Positions 1 through 10,962 of a DNA stretch of 64,000 nucleotides are shown piece by piece (position 1 is the first letter of the stretch; each line of letters starts with the position of its first letter). Location: assembly GCF_947179165.1 (NCBI RefSeq), contig NC_077248.1, positions 14,101,256 to 14,165,255 on the forward strand, read 5' to 3'. A program made the position numbers and the translations under genes. The DNA is from Solanum dulcamara (Eukaryota > Streptophyta > Magnoliopsida > Solanales > Solanaceae). The notes beneath the pieces were generated by a model. That model was given only the letters and a program-made list of their open reading frames with translations. It ran no database searches and was not told where the DNA came from.

Positions 1-127
1 AAACTCTATTTTTTTTTTTTAAAGAAAAGTAAAATTACAAGCTATAAGTCCTAAGTTACGATACACATCACGGGTTGCCTCCCGTGCAGCGCCTTATTTT
101 CCGTCGTGGCACGACCCAGCTGTTTCC

Positions 128-1340
128 TCACTCATTTTCCAGTTCGATGGCTTTCTCTTCCCGGTTAACATCTTCACCAAAGTAATTTTTTACTCTTTGT
201 CCATTTACCAAGAATGTAGATGTTTTCATTGTATTCCACAATTCCATAGCTCCATGTGACGTTGTACGCACCACCTCAAAAGGTCCACTCCATTTGGATC
301 GCAATTTTCCAGGGAAAAGCTTGAGTCTAAAATTGAAGAGGAGTACCTTTTGCCCAGGTTCGAAAGTGCGGGTGGTGATGTGCTTGTCATGCCATCACTT
401 TGTTTTCTCCTTGTAGAGCTTAGCATTTTCATAAGCATGGAGCCTAAACTCTTCCATCTCGTGCAATTGATTCAACCTCTTCCGTCCTGTTAGCTCTGGA
501 TTCAAATTAAGCTTCTTAATTGCCCAGTACGCTTGATGTTCTAACTCCACTGGTAGGTGACACACCTTACCGAATACCATTTGGTATGGGGAGGTTCCAA
601 TGGGTGTTTTGTATGCTGTTCGGTATGCCCAAAGAGCTTCATCTAATTTTTCTGACCAATCTTTCCTTTGCGCATTTACAGTCTTTTGTAATATCTGTTT
701 TACCTCTCTGTTGGATACCTCCACTTGCCCACTGGTTTGAGGATGATATGATGTAGCAACTTTATGCCTCACCCTATACTTAGCCAAGAGATTCTTTACT
801 GTTTGATTTATGAAGTGTGACCCTCCATCACTGATAATTGCCCTAGGAGTGCCAAATCGAGTGAAGATGTGCTTTTTCACAAACTTGCTCACCATTTTCG
901 AATCATTTGTAGGAAGGGCCAAGGCTTCAACCCATTTGGACACGTAATCCACTGCCACTAATATATATTGATTTCCACATGAGGGAGGAAAAGGACCCAT
1001 GAAGTCCATTCCCCATACATCGAAGATTTCAACCTCTAGATGTTGTTCAAAGGCATTTCATGTCTTCGTGATATGGTGCCTGTTCTTTGACATTGGTCAC
1101 AGTTCTTCACATAACCTGCAGTGTCCTTAAACAACGTAGGCCAAAAGAAACCTGATTAAAGTACCTTATGTGCAGTGCGCTCTCCTCCATGATGGCCGTC
1201 ATATGGTGATGAATGGTATGCAACCAATACTTGGTGTACCTCTGCTTCTGGCACACATCTCCTCACCATTCGATCAACACCTCGCTTGAACAAATAAGGC
1301 TCATCCCATATATAGAGGCGAACATCATGCATAAGCTTCT
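128..1340 (-). pseudogene. Athila integrase, broken by stops and a frameshift
   Basis: From 1340 downward come an HHCC-type zinc-binding segment (GHHGG, later CDQCQRTG), a stop near 1156 and a single-base loss near 1035. The catalytic core then follows at 395-1009 with Asp in MDFMGPFPP, Asp in IISDGGSHF and Glu in HPQTSGQVE, so the D-D-E set is visible. A TGA at 395 interrupts the C-terminal part, which continues in frame (WSGPFEV) to a terminal TGA at 128-130. It catalyses insertion of the cDNA. No chromodomain is seen, as expected for Athila. Confidence 0.85.
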
Positions 1341-1344
1341 TCTT

Positions 1345-2247
1345 TTATTGTGAGGTAGCATCAGGAGGGAACACTCCACTAACAAGGTAGTTCACAATAT
1401 CTGCGTACCATGGGAGATCTTGTACCTCTATTTCCAGCAGTTGCTCATCCAGAAATTCCTCCTTTATCGGCTCCTGCTCAGCCATATGGGACGAACCCTC
1501 TAATCTTGATAGATGGTCTGCTATTTGATTTTCGCATCCCCTCCTATCTTTGATTTCGATATCGAATTCTTGTAACAACAGAATCCATCTGATGAGCCTT
1601 GGCTTGGCATCCTTCTTGCTGAATAGGTACCTAAGAGCTGCATGGTCAGTAAAAACAATCACTTTTGTACCTACCAAGTAAGAGCGGAATTTATCAAACG
1701 CATAGACCAAAGCCAGCATTTCTTTCTCCGTGACCTTGTAATTTGCCTGAGCAGAATCAAGAGTTTTGCTTGCATAATAAATGGAATGAAAAATTTTCTC
1801 CTTCCTTTGTCCCAGAACTGCACCCACGGCTGTATCGCTTGTGTCACACATCAGCATAAAAGGTAACTCCCAGTTAGGAGCTAGTAGGATAGGGTCTTCA
1901 ATCAACTTTTTCTTCAAGAGTTCAAATGCCTGCAAACATTCATCATCAAAAACAAATTTTACCTCTTTTTCGAGCAACCCACACATTGGTTTGGCTATCT
2001 TGGAAAAATCTTTGATGAAACACCGGTAGAATCCGGCATGACCTAAAAAACTTCGAACTCCTTTTACTGAGATTGGTGGCGGAAGTTTCTCAATCACTTT
2101 AATTTTTGCTTTGTCCACTTCCAACCCATCTTTTGACACTTTATGTCCCAACACAATACCCTCTTTTACCAAGAAATGACACTTCTCCCAGTTTAAGACA
2201 AGGTTTGTTTCTTCACACCTTACAAGTACTTTCTCTAGATTTTTCAA
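1345..2247 (-). pseudogene. Athila RT connection and RNase H
   Basis: This continues pol after a single-base shift. It holds the RT thumb/connection (GHAGFYRCFIKDFSKIAKP) and then an RNase H domain with MLMCDTSDTAVGAVLGQ, the VFTDHAALRYL strand and the DRRGCENQIADHLSR end. The enzyme degrades the RNA strand of the RNA-DNA hybrid. A TAA at 1345 ends the open frame, and similarity continues beyond it into the integrase zinc-binding region. Confidence 0.87.
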
Positions 2248-3068
2248 GCAAAGTCAAAAGACTCTCCGAAAACTGAAAAGTCATCCATGAAAACCTCTAC
2301 AAAGTCTTCCACCATATCATGAAATATTGCAATCATACACCTCTGAAAAGTGGCAGGAGCATTGCAAAGGCCAAACGGCATACGCTTGAATGCGTAAGTT
2401 CCGTAAGGGCATGTGAATGTTGTCTTTTCTTGATCCTCTGGTGCAATGGTGATTTGATTGTAACCTGAATATCCATCTAAGAAACAGTAGTATTCTTGGC
2501 CTGCTAACCTATCAAGCATTTGGTCAATGAACGGCACAGGATAGTGATATTTTCTTGTTGCATCATTCAACTTTCTGTAGTCCATGCATATGCGCCACCC
2601 AGTCACTGTTCTTGTAGGTATTAACTCGTTTTTTTCATTGGTTATCACAGTCATTCCCCATTTCTTTGGTACACACTGAACTGGGCTTACCCACTTACTG
2701 TCAGAAATTGGGTATATTATGCCTGCATCTAGCCATTTAATTATCTCTTTCTTCACAACCTCTTTCATGATGGGGTTCAACCGGCGTTGTGGTTGTGCAC
2801 TAGCCTTATGTCCGTCTTCCATGAAAATTTTGTGCATGCATAAAGCGGGGCTGATGACATGAAAATCAGCCATTTGCCACCTAATGGCCTTTTTGTGCCT
2901 CTTTAGTACCTCCAGTGCTGCTAGGACCTGTGCCTCAGACAAAGCAGATGAAAGGATTATAGGTAAAGTGTTATTTATTCCAAGAAAAACATACTTGAGA
3001 TGTGCTGGCAGCTTTTTTAACTCCAATTCAGGGGCTTTCTCGAGAGAAGGCTTGGGTGAAGGACCCAA
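2244..3068 (-). pseudogene. Athila reverse transcriptase
   Basis: The 274-codon block has the RT finger and palm motifs in order: WRICMDYRKLN, FLDGYSGYNQI, FKRMPFGLCNAPATFQR, then the catalytic FMDD (the YXDD equivalent). It copies element RNA into cDNA. The reading frame is the same as gag and protease. Just after the FMDD block it loses one base (about 2255), which shifts the remaining pol (RNase H) into another frame. The catalytic aspartates are present, so the loss of function is by frame and not by active site. Confidence 0.88.
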
Positions 3069-3071
3069 TTC

Positions 3072-4199
3072 TCAGTTTAAGGGTTCTACATTCTTCTTCC
3101 ACATGTTAATATTTGGCATATCGAGTACACTTGCTATCTCTTTAGCTTCCATGTCCTCTGCAATATCTTGACCCATTACGACTTTCGCCAATGGGTCATT
3201 TGAGGTAGTACATTGAGCTGATATTTCCTCGTCAATGATGGTTACAGCAGACAGCTCCTCATAAATTGCAGGCAATTTCAGTGCATGATATACATCGAAC
3301 ACTTCCACTTTATCATGTGCTCTCATAGTCAATCTACCTGCAGCCACATCAATTAGTGCCCCGACTGTTGCTAAGAACGGGCGTCCTAAGATAAAAGGAA
3401 CATCGAGGTCCGGCTCAAAATCTAAAACGACAAAATCAACAGGGAAGATAAGGGATCCTACTTGTACCAAAACATCTTCAATGATACCATCAGGTCTAGC
3501 TATAGAACGATCAGCCAACTATAGCAAAATAGTTGTTGCTTTAAGTTCCCCCAGGCCTAATTTCTTAAGCATGGATCTAGGCATTAAGTTGATACTAGCA
3601 CCCAGATCACAGAGACCTCTTGCATTACTATATTTACCGATGGTTACCTGCACCGTGAAACTACCTGGATCTTTTAGTTTGGATGGAAGCTTGCTTTTGT
3701 TCAAGATTCTTGAACTACACTCCTCAGTGAGTGCCACAGTTGCAAATTCAGCCAACTTGCTTTTATTGGCCACGATATCCTTGACGAATTTAGCATATCT
3801 TAGGATTCCCTGTAAAACATCAATCAAAGGTAAATTAATTTGCACCTGTTTCAACAAATCTATAAACTTTGCAAAACACTCCTCTTCTTTCTTCTTTTTA
3901 AATTTTTGAGGAAATGGAGGAGGAGGTTTTGTCTTTGGTTCCTCTATTTCTTTTGACCCGCTAGGTTCACCTTCTTGCTCTTTGCCTTTTTCCTCTGCCA
4001 ATTTTACTTTGGGAGCCAATTCAGTGAGTGGGCGACCACTGCGAGTAGTCACGACATTCACCTGTTTGGAATTGGGGTCAGTGTTACCTGGTAAGCCCCC
4101 TTGTTGGCGAGAACTATTTGCACTTGCTAATTGCCCAAGCTGTTTCTCTAAATTTTGGGTAGCCAGTTGATTTTGTCGGACATCGAAAGCTAGCTTGGC
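3072..4199 (-). pseudogene. Athila protease region, two blocks separated by an in-frame stop
   Basis: This is the same frame as gag. It begins with a Lys/Glu/Pro-rich linker and then an aspartic-protease-like segment with an active-site-like DLGASINLMP motif (near 3590). After a TAG at 3519 it continues, still in frame, with a second block containing the FILGRPFLAT strand typical of gypsy proteases. It ends at a TGA (3072) directly before RT, again in frame. Both stops look like point mutations inside what was one polyprotein. The protease would have processed Gag-Pol in the particle. Confidence 0.8.
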
Positions 4200-5369
4200 T
4201 TAGTCTGTCATGATTTGTTTCAACATGTCCTTAACACTCATGCTTCTCGATTTTGTTGATGCTTGATCATTTTGACTTTGAGCATTGTATGCTTGACTAG
4301 GATTATTGTATTGGTGTCCACTTCCCTGTGGTCTGTATTGAGTTGGCCTGTGATGATGATTTTGTTGATTTCCACCCCATGAGAAATTAGGATGGTTTCT
4401 CCAATTTGGGTTGTAAGTATTTCCATAGTTTTGGTTACCAACACCCTTAGGTGCATTACCTACAAAATTTATTGATTCTGGATTTGCTCCACAATGTTCG
4501 GCCACATGCTCACTGCTTCCACATACTTCGCACCACATATGTTGTTGTTGAACCATGCTCACTGAAGCCTGCTGCTGTCCTTTTGCTAGTGTGTTGAAAT
4601 GTGTTGTCATCATATTTTGCATTGCTGCAATTTGTGCTGTCAATGCAGTTACTGCATCAACCTCTAACATGCCTGCTTGTTTTTGGGTGACAGATCGAGC
4701 ATTTCCTCCATTCCACTCCGGATTTCCTTGGGATATGCGATTTAACAATGTGTATAACTCATCATATGTTTTCTCCAGGGCTTGCCCACCTGCAGCTGAA
4801 TCAAGAAGAATTTTGGTGTTAGGCTCCAACCCTTCTATGAAGGTATGGACCAAAACTTCGTTAGCCTGATAATGATGAGGAAAACTAATGAGTAATGATT
4901 TAAATCTGTCCCAAGATTGGTACAAATTTTCTCCTAACTTTTGCTTGAAGCTCAAAATTTCAGCCCTCAACTTAGCCGTCTTCCCCGAAGGGAAGAACCT
5001 TATAAGAAACTTGCGGGCTAAATCATTCCACGAAGTGATTGAATTTGGTGGTTCCGACTTCAACCACCTCTTGGCTTCACCTATCAAAGAAAAAGGAAAC
5101 AATGTTAGTCTCACATAATCAGGAGATACCCTAATTGGCGTGTAAGTGTCGCTGATCTCTAAAAAATTTTGGATGTGAACTTGAGGGTCTTCATGAGGCA
5201 ATCCCGTCAACTGTCCATTAGAGTGCAACAATTGCACTATGTTCTGTTTTAATTCAAATCTCCCTCCAGCTGGCGGTTTCTGAATGCTGGAGGTGACATT
5301 TGCAGTAAGTGGGACTGCCACATCACGTACGATCCTGGCTGCCATGGCTGCAGGGAGCTCCTCTGGCAA
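4200..5369 (-). pseudogene. Athila gag (capsid/nucleocapsid), broken
   Basis: The 389-codon open stretch has a retrotransposon gag core, with a typical stretch around FPFSLIGEAKRWL and RFFPSGKTAKLR. It is followed by one zinc knuckle of CX2CX4HX4C form (CEVCGSSEHVAEHC) and a Gly/Asn/Gln-rich tail. Gag packages the element RNA into virus-like particles. The same frame continues upstream to about 5520 but is broken by a TGA near 5485. The stop at 4200 looks like a Gln codon turned into TAA, because the frame continues toward the protease. There is no clear authentic start codon. Confidence 0.85.
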
Positions 5370-5603
5370 GACCTCTCCTTCTAAATCATGATTTTCCGCC
5401 AGATTTAGTTTATGTATTAAGCTTTTCGAAGCCGCTGTTCGCCTCTTCCGCTGAAAGAATCATTTAGGCTCGGATAACGGATCTATAAGCTCTTTATCTC
5501 TGTCCAGTGTAATGTTTAAGTTACCTGCAAAAATTCACAGCTAAGACCAAGTTGTTAAAGCTTAGCATAATCAACATAGAAAGTCAATTTGCCTAATTTC
5601 TAA

Positions 5604-5623
5604 GGTCCCCGGCAACGGCGCCA
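5604..5623 (-). other. Primer-binding site, complementary to tRNA-Asp 3' end
   Basis: On the minus strand this begins TGGCGCCGTTGCCGGGGA. That is the complement of the 3' end of plant tRNA-Asp(GUC) including CCA. It lies a few bases inside the LTR end and primes minus-strand DNA synthesis. On the plus strand it resembles a tRNA 3' end but is not a tRNA gene. Confidence 0.9.
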
Positions 5624-5629
5624 AAAACT

Positions 5630-6961
5630 TGTTGTAGCGACAACTGCACACGCAAGTATACGTAGTCTCTCAAGTAGTAAAGCGGCTCTTTCAAGCCAGA
5701 TATCAAACCCACAGGGACCTTGATAAGGCAAACAGTTTCTTTCAAATGCCTCCACTAATTATAGTTATGCCTTTTGAGATTGTTTGTTACTAATTTTCGG
5801 AAATATAAACACTTTCTCGAAGTGAAGACAATGCAATAATTATGTATATTAATCGGGATTTAAGATATTCCAGGGCTATAGCATAAGGTGAAATCATGTT
5901 TACTATCATTCAATCTTAGTTTCCGATGGGTTATTTAATTACTGATAAAAAGGGTTAATAATCCAATTATGGTTTTCCGACCTATAATTGCCTATCTTCA
6001 TTGCCAACCTAACTACATCTTTGAGCGGTGATAGGTATGAAACAATAAAAACGCATTTAACTATCATCCTTTATCATAACCAAATGTGGTAAATAGGTAT
6101 GTGTCACAAGCATCCTATCTACTAATCATGCTAACGTATGTTAGTATGAACACATTCCTTCCCTTCTTTGTTCTATCTACCTGTCCTCTTCCGAATTCAA
6201 GATAAACAACATATATATCTTAATGCTGGCCAAGCATCAAAATCATAATCACAAGAATGAAAGAGTAATTAGAATCAACAACCCATTTTCCACCAAGTTT
6301 AGATGCTATTAAATCATGTTTCGTAGCTATAGCCCCGGAATTTGGGTGTTTAGCTACTCATATGTAAATAACAACAACAAGGAATCAATTCCAAATACAT
6401 TAGAACACACTAAGGTAAGAAAAGAACCTAAGATGTTTTTGTGCTTCTCTTCTTCTTTTTGTCTTTCTTCTCTTCTCTTTCTGCCTCCAAAAAACGTCTC
6501 CCTTCTTGCCCTAGCACACCCCACTATTTAAAGTGTTCTCTCTCCTTTCAATTATTAAAGAGCAGAATAATAAACAATTGGAAAGTTGATGGCGCTGTAG
6601 TGGCGCATCGCGCCACTATCGCGCCCAGAGTATTTCTGAAGAATTTCGCTTGGCGCTGCAGTGGGGCATCGCGCCACTATCGCGCCCAAAACATGCCACA
6701 GTAGTTTGCATCCTGGTGCGTCGCGCCACTAAAGTATATGCAGGTTTTGGCGCTGCAGTGGCGCATGGCGCTACTATAGCGCCAGGACTATTTTTCCTGC
6801 CTTTTTCTTTGCAAAATCCCTGCATATGTTGGAACTCATACCTTATTTCACACTTGCTTGATATTCATCCAAAACACGTCATTTGGCTTCAATTACTTCT
6901 CAGAATGCCACAGAACAGTGGCCAAACATAGTGCATGGGCTTATAAATGCGCCCGAGATCA
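5630..6961 (-). repeat. 5' LTR of the Athila element
   Basis: The inner edge, beside the PBS, starts with TG on the plus strand, which is the CA end of the LTR on the minus strand. The outer edge is inferred from the start of another element's repeat at 6963. An alternative terminal TG on the minus strand lies at about 6928. A TATA-like motif on the minus strand is at about 6525-6533, and a GC-rich palindromic array lies just upstream of it. The partner LTR is outside the window, so length and edges are approximate. Confidence 0.65.
6591..6788. repeat. GC-rich palindromic array in the Athila LTR
   Basis: This holds several related copies of a motif that opens GGCGCTGYAGTGGCGC and continues CGCGCCACTATCGCGCC, with short spacers such as ACATGCCACAGTAGTTTG. 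Inner and outer inverted repeats (GGCGC/GCGCC) could form stem-loops. It is far richer in CpG than its surroundings. The same cassette, in the same plus-strand direction, occurs in the LTRs of the element at 47289-57312. Confidence 0.8.
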
Positions 6962-6962
6962 C

Positions 6963-7142
6963 TTCTTGTGTTTGTTTCAGTTGTTTTTTGTCTTCTCATT
7001 AGCACTCACTCTCCACTTTATTTATAAATCTTCCGCTTAATAGCCTGCTGTCTTTGGTTTTGATCTTAGGGTTAAGGGTTAGGATTATCTGCTGGTGGGT
7101 GTTAGCATGTGCCATCACGGCCAAAGAAATTGGATTGTGACA
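6963..7142 (+). repeat. Remnant of the 5' LTR (3' end) of the decayed gypsy element
   Basis: This is a direct repeat of 10793-10962 with scattered substitutions. It ends in GTGACA and is directly followed by a PBS. Only the last 180 bp remain before the Athila LTR. Confidence 0.7.
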
Positions 7143-7145
7143 AGT

Positions 7146-7158
7146 TGGTATCAGAGCT
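7146..7158 (+). other. Primer-binding site, initiator tRNA-Met type
   Basis: TGGTATCAGAGCT matches the complement of the plant tRNA-iMet 3' end. It lies four bases after the LTR end. It is typical of chromoviruses and many copia elements. Confidence 0.8.
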
Positions 7159-7339
7159 CTAGGTTGACCGGCATCGTTGGTATGAGGGCAATGTCTAGTA
7201 GAGTCCTGTGGAGACGTCCGTATCCTATCTTCGGGAGCCTATAAGGCATTTTTAGGGAATTCTATTCTTGACTCTTTATCATCTGTCCTTGTTTTGAATA
7301 ATCTTTAAACTGATCATTTGGAATCCATTCCTTCTTAGA

Positions 7340-7995
7340 TGGATAGCATGAGTTTCCCAGTGGACACGGTCAGAGCGCCAATAGGTTCTACCAGAGTTTC
7401 GGTAAGTGGTTCTCAGGCTAGATATGGGTTAGTAGTTCTTCAGCAAGGTTCATGCTCAGTCTCTGACTATGTCATTTAATTTCTTGAATGGGCTGGGAAT
7501 AACCCCACATCATCCCCTACGAATCTGGATATGATCTAGGAGTTCATCAAGGGGTTATCCTTGCCGCTCTATTTGGCGTCAGAGCATTTGATAGCAGCTG
7601 GTTCTACCTTTCCCTGATTGTCAGCCACGTAAGGGAAACGGAGCAAGCATGCTTTAAGGCATACGGATATAGTGGTAATAGGCTCCACTAGGAGGTTTTG
7701 AGGCAGGATTTGTGGTTTATAGTGGATAGGGTACGAGTCAGACTTCTCAAGGTGAGCATGTTGGGCCTTCAGATGTTAGAGCTTATCCTATCTCGTTTGG
7801 GTCCTTCCAGCGGGATATTATTGGTGACGGTTGCTACGAGGCTGATGAGGAAGTCACTTTGTTAGGGAGCATCGTAGGGCCCTAGTGCAGTCAGCTAGGG
7901 AAAGGGATACCTATGAAAGCCCGCCTGGTCTAGGTGGCTCTAGCATCAGTCTGAGTCAGGGTTGAGGTGGCCGACCTCCAGCTTTCAACCGATAG
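7340..7995 (+). pseudogene. Eroded gag-like region of the gypsy element
   Basis: There is an ATG at 7340 in the position expected for gag, followed by a stretch with no long open frame. Near 7890-7990 translated pieces (ARERDTYESPP, GGRPPAFNR) resemble the Ser/Gly-rich tail of chromovirus gag. Many stops and shifts are present. No protease, RT or integrase could be recognised downstream, so the element is a deletion derivative or is very old. Confidence 0.35.
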
Positions 7996-8007
7996 TCACA
8001 AAGGTAT

Positions 8008-10962
8008 TGTTACTGTAGTCGCGTTTTCGAAGGCAAAGTCCTGGTCTTTTAAAAAAAGACCAAGGAAGAATTTTCAGCTTCACTCCCAAATTTCCAACCT
8101 CCATATCTCCTTTATCACATGCTCAAATTAGATGATTCAAAGGTCCAAATTCAAGAGGATTTCATGGGGAATTTGATGGTGAGCCTAGAATCTCGAGAAG
8201 AAGCTTTGTGTGAGGTAAAATCTCATAATTAACTACTATTCTAGTTATTTTCGGAGTGGGATTTTGTTGAATTTGTGGAGATTGTATCTTGATCATATAA
8301 ACTCCTTTTTTCATGATTTTTGAGGATAGATGATTGGGAATTTTGCAAAGACCTTATGGTATAATTTGTTTGGATTGGAAGGGTGTCATTTGTGAGAAAT
8401 AGTTGCGTAGAGAAGCTGCCATTTTCATTCTCTTTAACTTAAATTATGGGAATTTTTTGCATACTCATCTTGCATCATTTTCCAACCCAAATTGTGTTAT
8501 AATTTTAATACCTGAGTATGAGGTGCTATTTTTAACCTATTTTGGGGGTCAATTCCAAAATTCTGGACACAGGTCCCATCTTTTCCATTTTAGACCCCGA
8601 AATTGGCCCTTCTCTGAATCCAATAACTTTATTATCAAAATGATCGTATTGATGAGGTGATTAACATTTTATTAGTTTGGCGGCAATTGGAGGCGATTTG
8701 CAAGATGAGAGCTTCATCGTAGTTGACTAAACTCTATTAAAAATAGTGTAGTATATTTTACATATGACCTAGGTAAGTAGTTTTCGAGATTAGCATTCTC
8801 CTCATCCGATTCCATTTTCTTGTTCTCGAGTGAGCTTTAGGCTAGAATAATCCCATAAAATCCTTAGATTAGGTTATGGGCCTTGGTTATGGTGTTGACT
8901 TAGAATTATTATCCTTTTTAGGATTCTTATTGATGGACTTAGGCTAGGTTTGAGCCTTAGGTGCTTTACCAGGTGTTTATTTCCCTCTTAGATAGGTGTA
9001 GCTTCCGGTAGGGCTTATTATAAATATAATACTCTTTATGCCAGTGCATGTGGCCTCTGGGCTCATCATAGCCGTAAGTCTGTCTTAGTTTTTCTTGTTG
9101 GGAGCTGAGGTGGTATATTTTAGGGTAAGGCATCGATCCTAAAGATATATCTCCCCCTATCTGATTCTGAGCCATATCTCAATTGCCTTGATTTTGTTTA
9201 GTGGTAGGCTTATGATGTCATCTCACCTGTTATCTATTGTTAGGCCGGAAGCCGTATCCAAGGAGCGAATGGATCCCAGGTTAGTCCATTTACTTGATTG
9301 TGTGCTAGGCCCTGGTATTTCTTTATGGTTGCGTGTATTTTGTTTGGATGTTGGTGATGGCATGCTTGCATTGTTTGAGCATTTTCACTTCTACTTTTGA
9401 GAAGTCTTTCTCACATTTTTATTATTTTAAACTAGTGTTAACAGGAGTTGTACCATCAGGATACTTGGTCACTGGTTTTGAAAACTTATGAGGCATCAGG
9501 GACATGCTCCTTTTTCTACTTGAGCCATTAGAGGCATCTGGGATGCACTCAGTTTTACTTGGCTACTCGCCGCGTCGACACCCTTTTTGGCCCACCGATG
9601 TCCTCGGGCTTACTCTTGCTAGCTGGGCCACCCCTAGAAGTTTACTTTCTGGGTGGGTGGTCCCTTTCCAGGTTGCTCACGATTTTGTTACTGGTTTACT
9701 AAATTAGGCACGCCATAGCCCTTTCTACATCGGCTTGGCTGCTCACTCTCCGATACCACTACGGGGATACTATTTGTCTATATAAAACCTGGTTTAGGCC
9801 TGAGCAGTGTATACATACTTCCCGCATCCCCTATATGGCCCCTCTGGCCAGTGCACCACTGAACTGGATGAGAGAGTCACATGGGTCCCACTTGAATGGC
9901 TGGGGGCCGAGGTGGGTCTATACACTTGTTGTTGTTGATCTTTGAGAGTCACCGATGATATCACTGGTTTTTACTATAGACTTGCATTTATGATCATCGT
10001 TTATCACCAGAATACTTGTATGGTATGGTCCCCAGTTTTATGGGGGTCGGGGGTATGTTTGTCCTTATTTGTACCTTTTAGGGGTATGGGTGTCCAATTG
10101 GTTATTGTCTGATTATACTTGTTCCTATCTCTTGTTGTGCTATTAGTTGGTACCTTTGGGTTGTATTTGTAGTTGGTCTATGTGGTATTTGAGTTGGATG
10201 GTGGTTGGTCCTTCCTACTAGGCTCAATCGGAATAGTTCCTACGTGATTATGTGGTTAGAGTTGCCAGTTTGCACTATATTTTCATTAGTATACTCCTGC
10301 GATATCTTCTTCCTGTTAATAGGTTGTTGGATTGCATTTCAGGTGTGTGTTTTGACTCTGTTACTTTATCTATGTTCCTAGTCTTCTTGCCTTATTTCTT
10401 TTCATTATTGTGAGAATCCCTTATTAGTTACTTGTGTAGTATTTACTTGATTATTTGTTAATTATACTTGCTTTATCTGTGGAGCTCAGTCGGCCTATGC
10501 CTACTGATTACCATTTGTTTGGTACTCATACTACACTTCTGCCCCTTGCAAATCATAGTACGGGTTATCAGCGTTGACTTGGACTGGTGTGGAGCAACTT
10601 CTGATTCAGAGATTTGGTGAGCTCTTGGCATTTGGAGTTGCCGATTTCCATCCATACCAGATTATGACTAGTATTTATTTTCTTTCGAAGACTTTTTGTA
10701 CTCATTTTATATTTTTAACAGCCTTGTACTTCTGTTTTTGTTAGATGCTCAATTACTAACTGACGTCAAATCTTAGGGTGGTTTCTTGTGTTTGTTTCAG
10801 TTGTTCTTTCTCTTCTCATTAGCACTCACTCTCCACTTTATTTATAAATCTTCCATTTGACAGCCCGTTGCCTCTAGTTCTGGGAGTAGGGTTCAGTGTT
10901 AGACTTACCTGCTAGTGGGTGTTAGCAGGTGCCATCATGGCCTGGGAAATTGGGACGTGACA
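8008..10962 (+). repeat. Probable 3' LTR and adjoining non-coding sequence
   Basis: There is no coding signal here. The end (10793-10962) is certain from its match to 6963-7142. The start at TGTTACTG near 8008 is a guess based on the gypsy LTR consensus and on the lack of coding sequence after it. A short inverted repeat (GGTCTTTTAAAAAAAGACC) lies at about 8051. Confidence 0.35.

Larger units (their letters stand above)
1..6961 (-). mobile_element. Athila-type Ty3/gypsy LTR retrotransposon, 3' end outside the window
   Basis: Read on the minus strand, the order is 5' LTR, tRNA-Asp-type PBS, gag, protease, RT, RNase H, integrase, which is the Ty3/gypsy order. The tRNA-Asp primer and the style of gag and RT place it in the Athila lineage (family knowledge). 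The pol stop is near 128, so the post-pol region and the 3' LTR lie beyond the left edge. The coding region carries several in-frame stops (about 5485, 4200, 3519, 3072, 1345, 1156, 395) and two single-base frameshifts (about 2255 and about 1035), so it cannot make its own proteins. The high-coordinate boundary is set where the neighbouring element's repeat begins (6963). It appears to have inserted into that element's 5' LTR. Confidence 0.88.
6963..10962 (+). mobile_element. Decayed plus-strand Ty3/gypsy element
   Basis: About 180 bp ending GTGACA at 7142 recur at 10793-10962. The shared stretch includes TTTGTTTCAGTTGTT and GTGGGTGTTAGCA. The first copy is followed by an iMet-type PBS, as expected for a 5' LTR end, so the second copy is the 3' LTR end. 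The region in between holds only eroded gag-like sequence and long LTR-like sequence. The 3' LTR may start near 8008, where a TGTTACTGTAG motif occurs, but this is uncertain. Most of the 5' LTR is missing at 6962, consistent with disruption by the Athila insertion. Confidence 0.6.

Noticed and set aside
5604..5623. tRNA-like 3' end on the plus strand
   Set aside because: Only the acceptor end is present. It is the PBS of the Athila element.
6616..6931. Overlapping open frames on both strands in the Athila LTR
   Set aside because: They have the same cause: the GC-rich array lacks stops in several frames.
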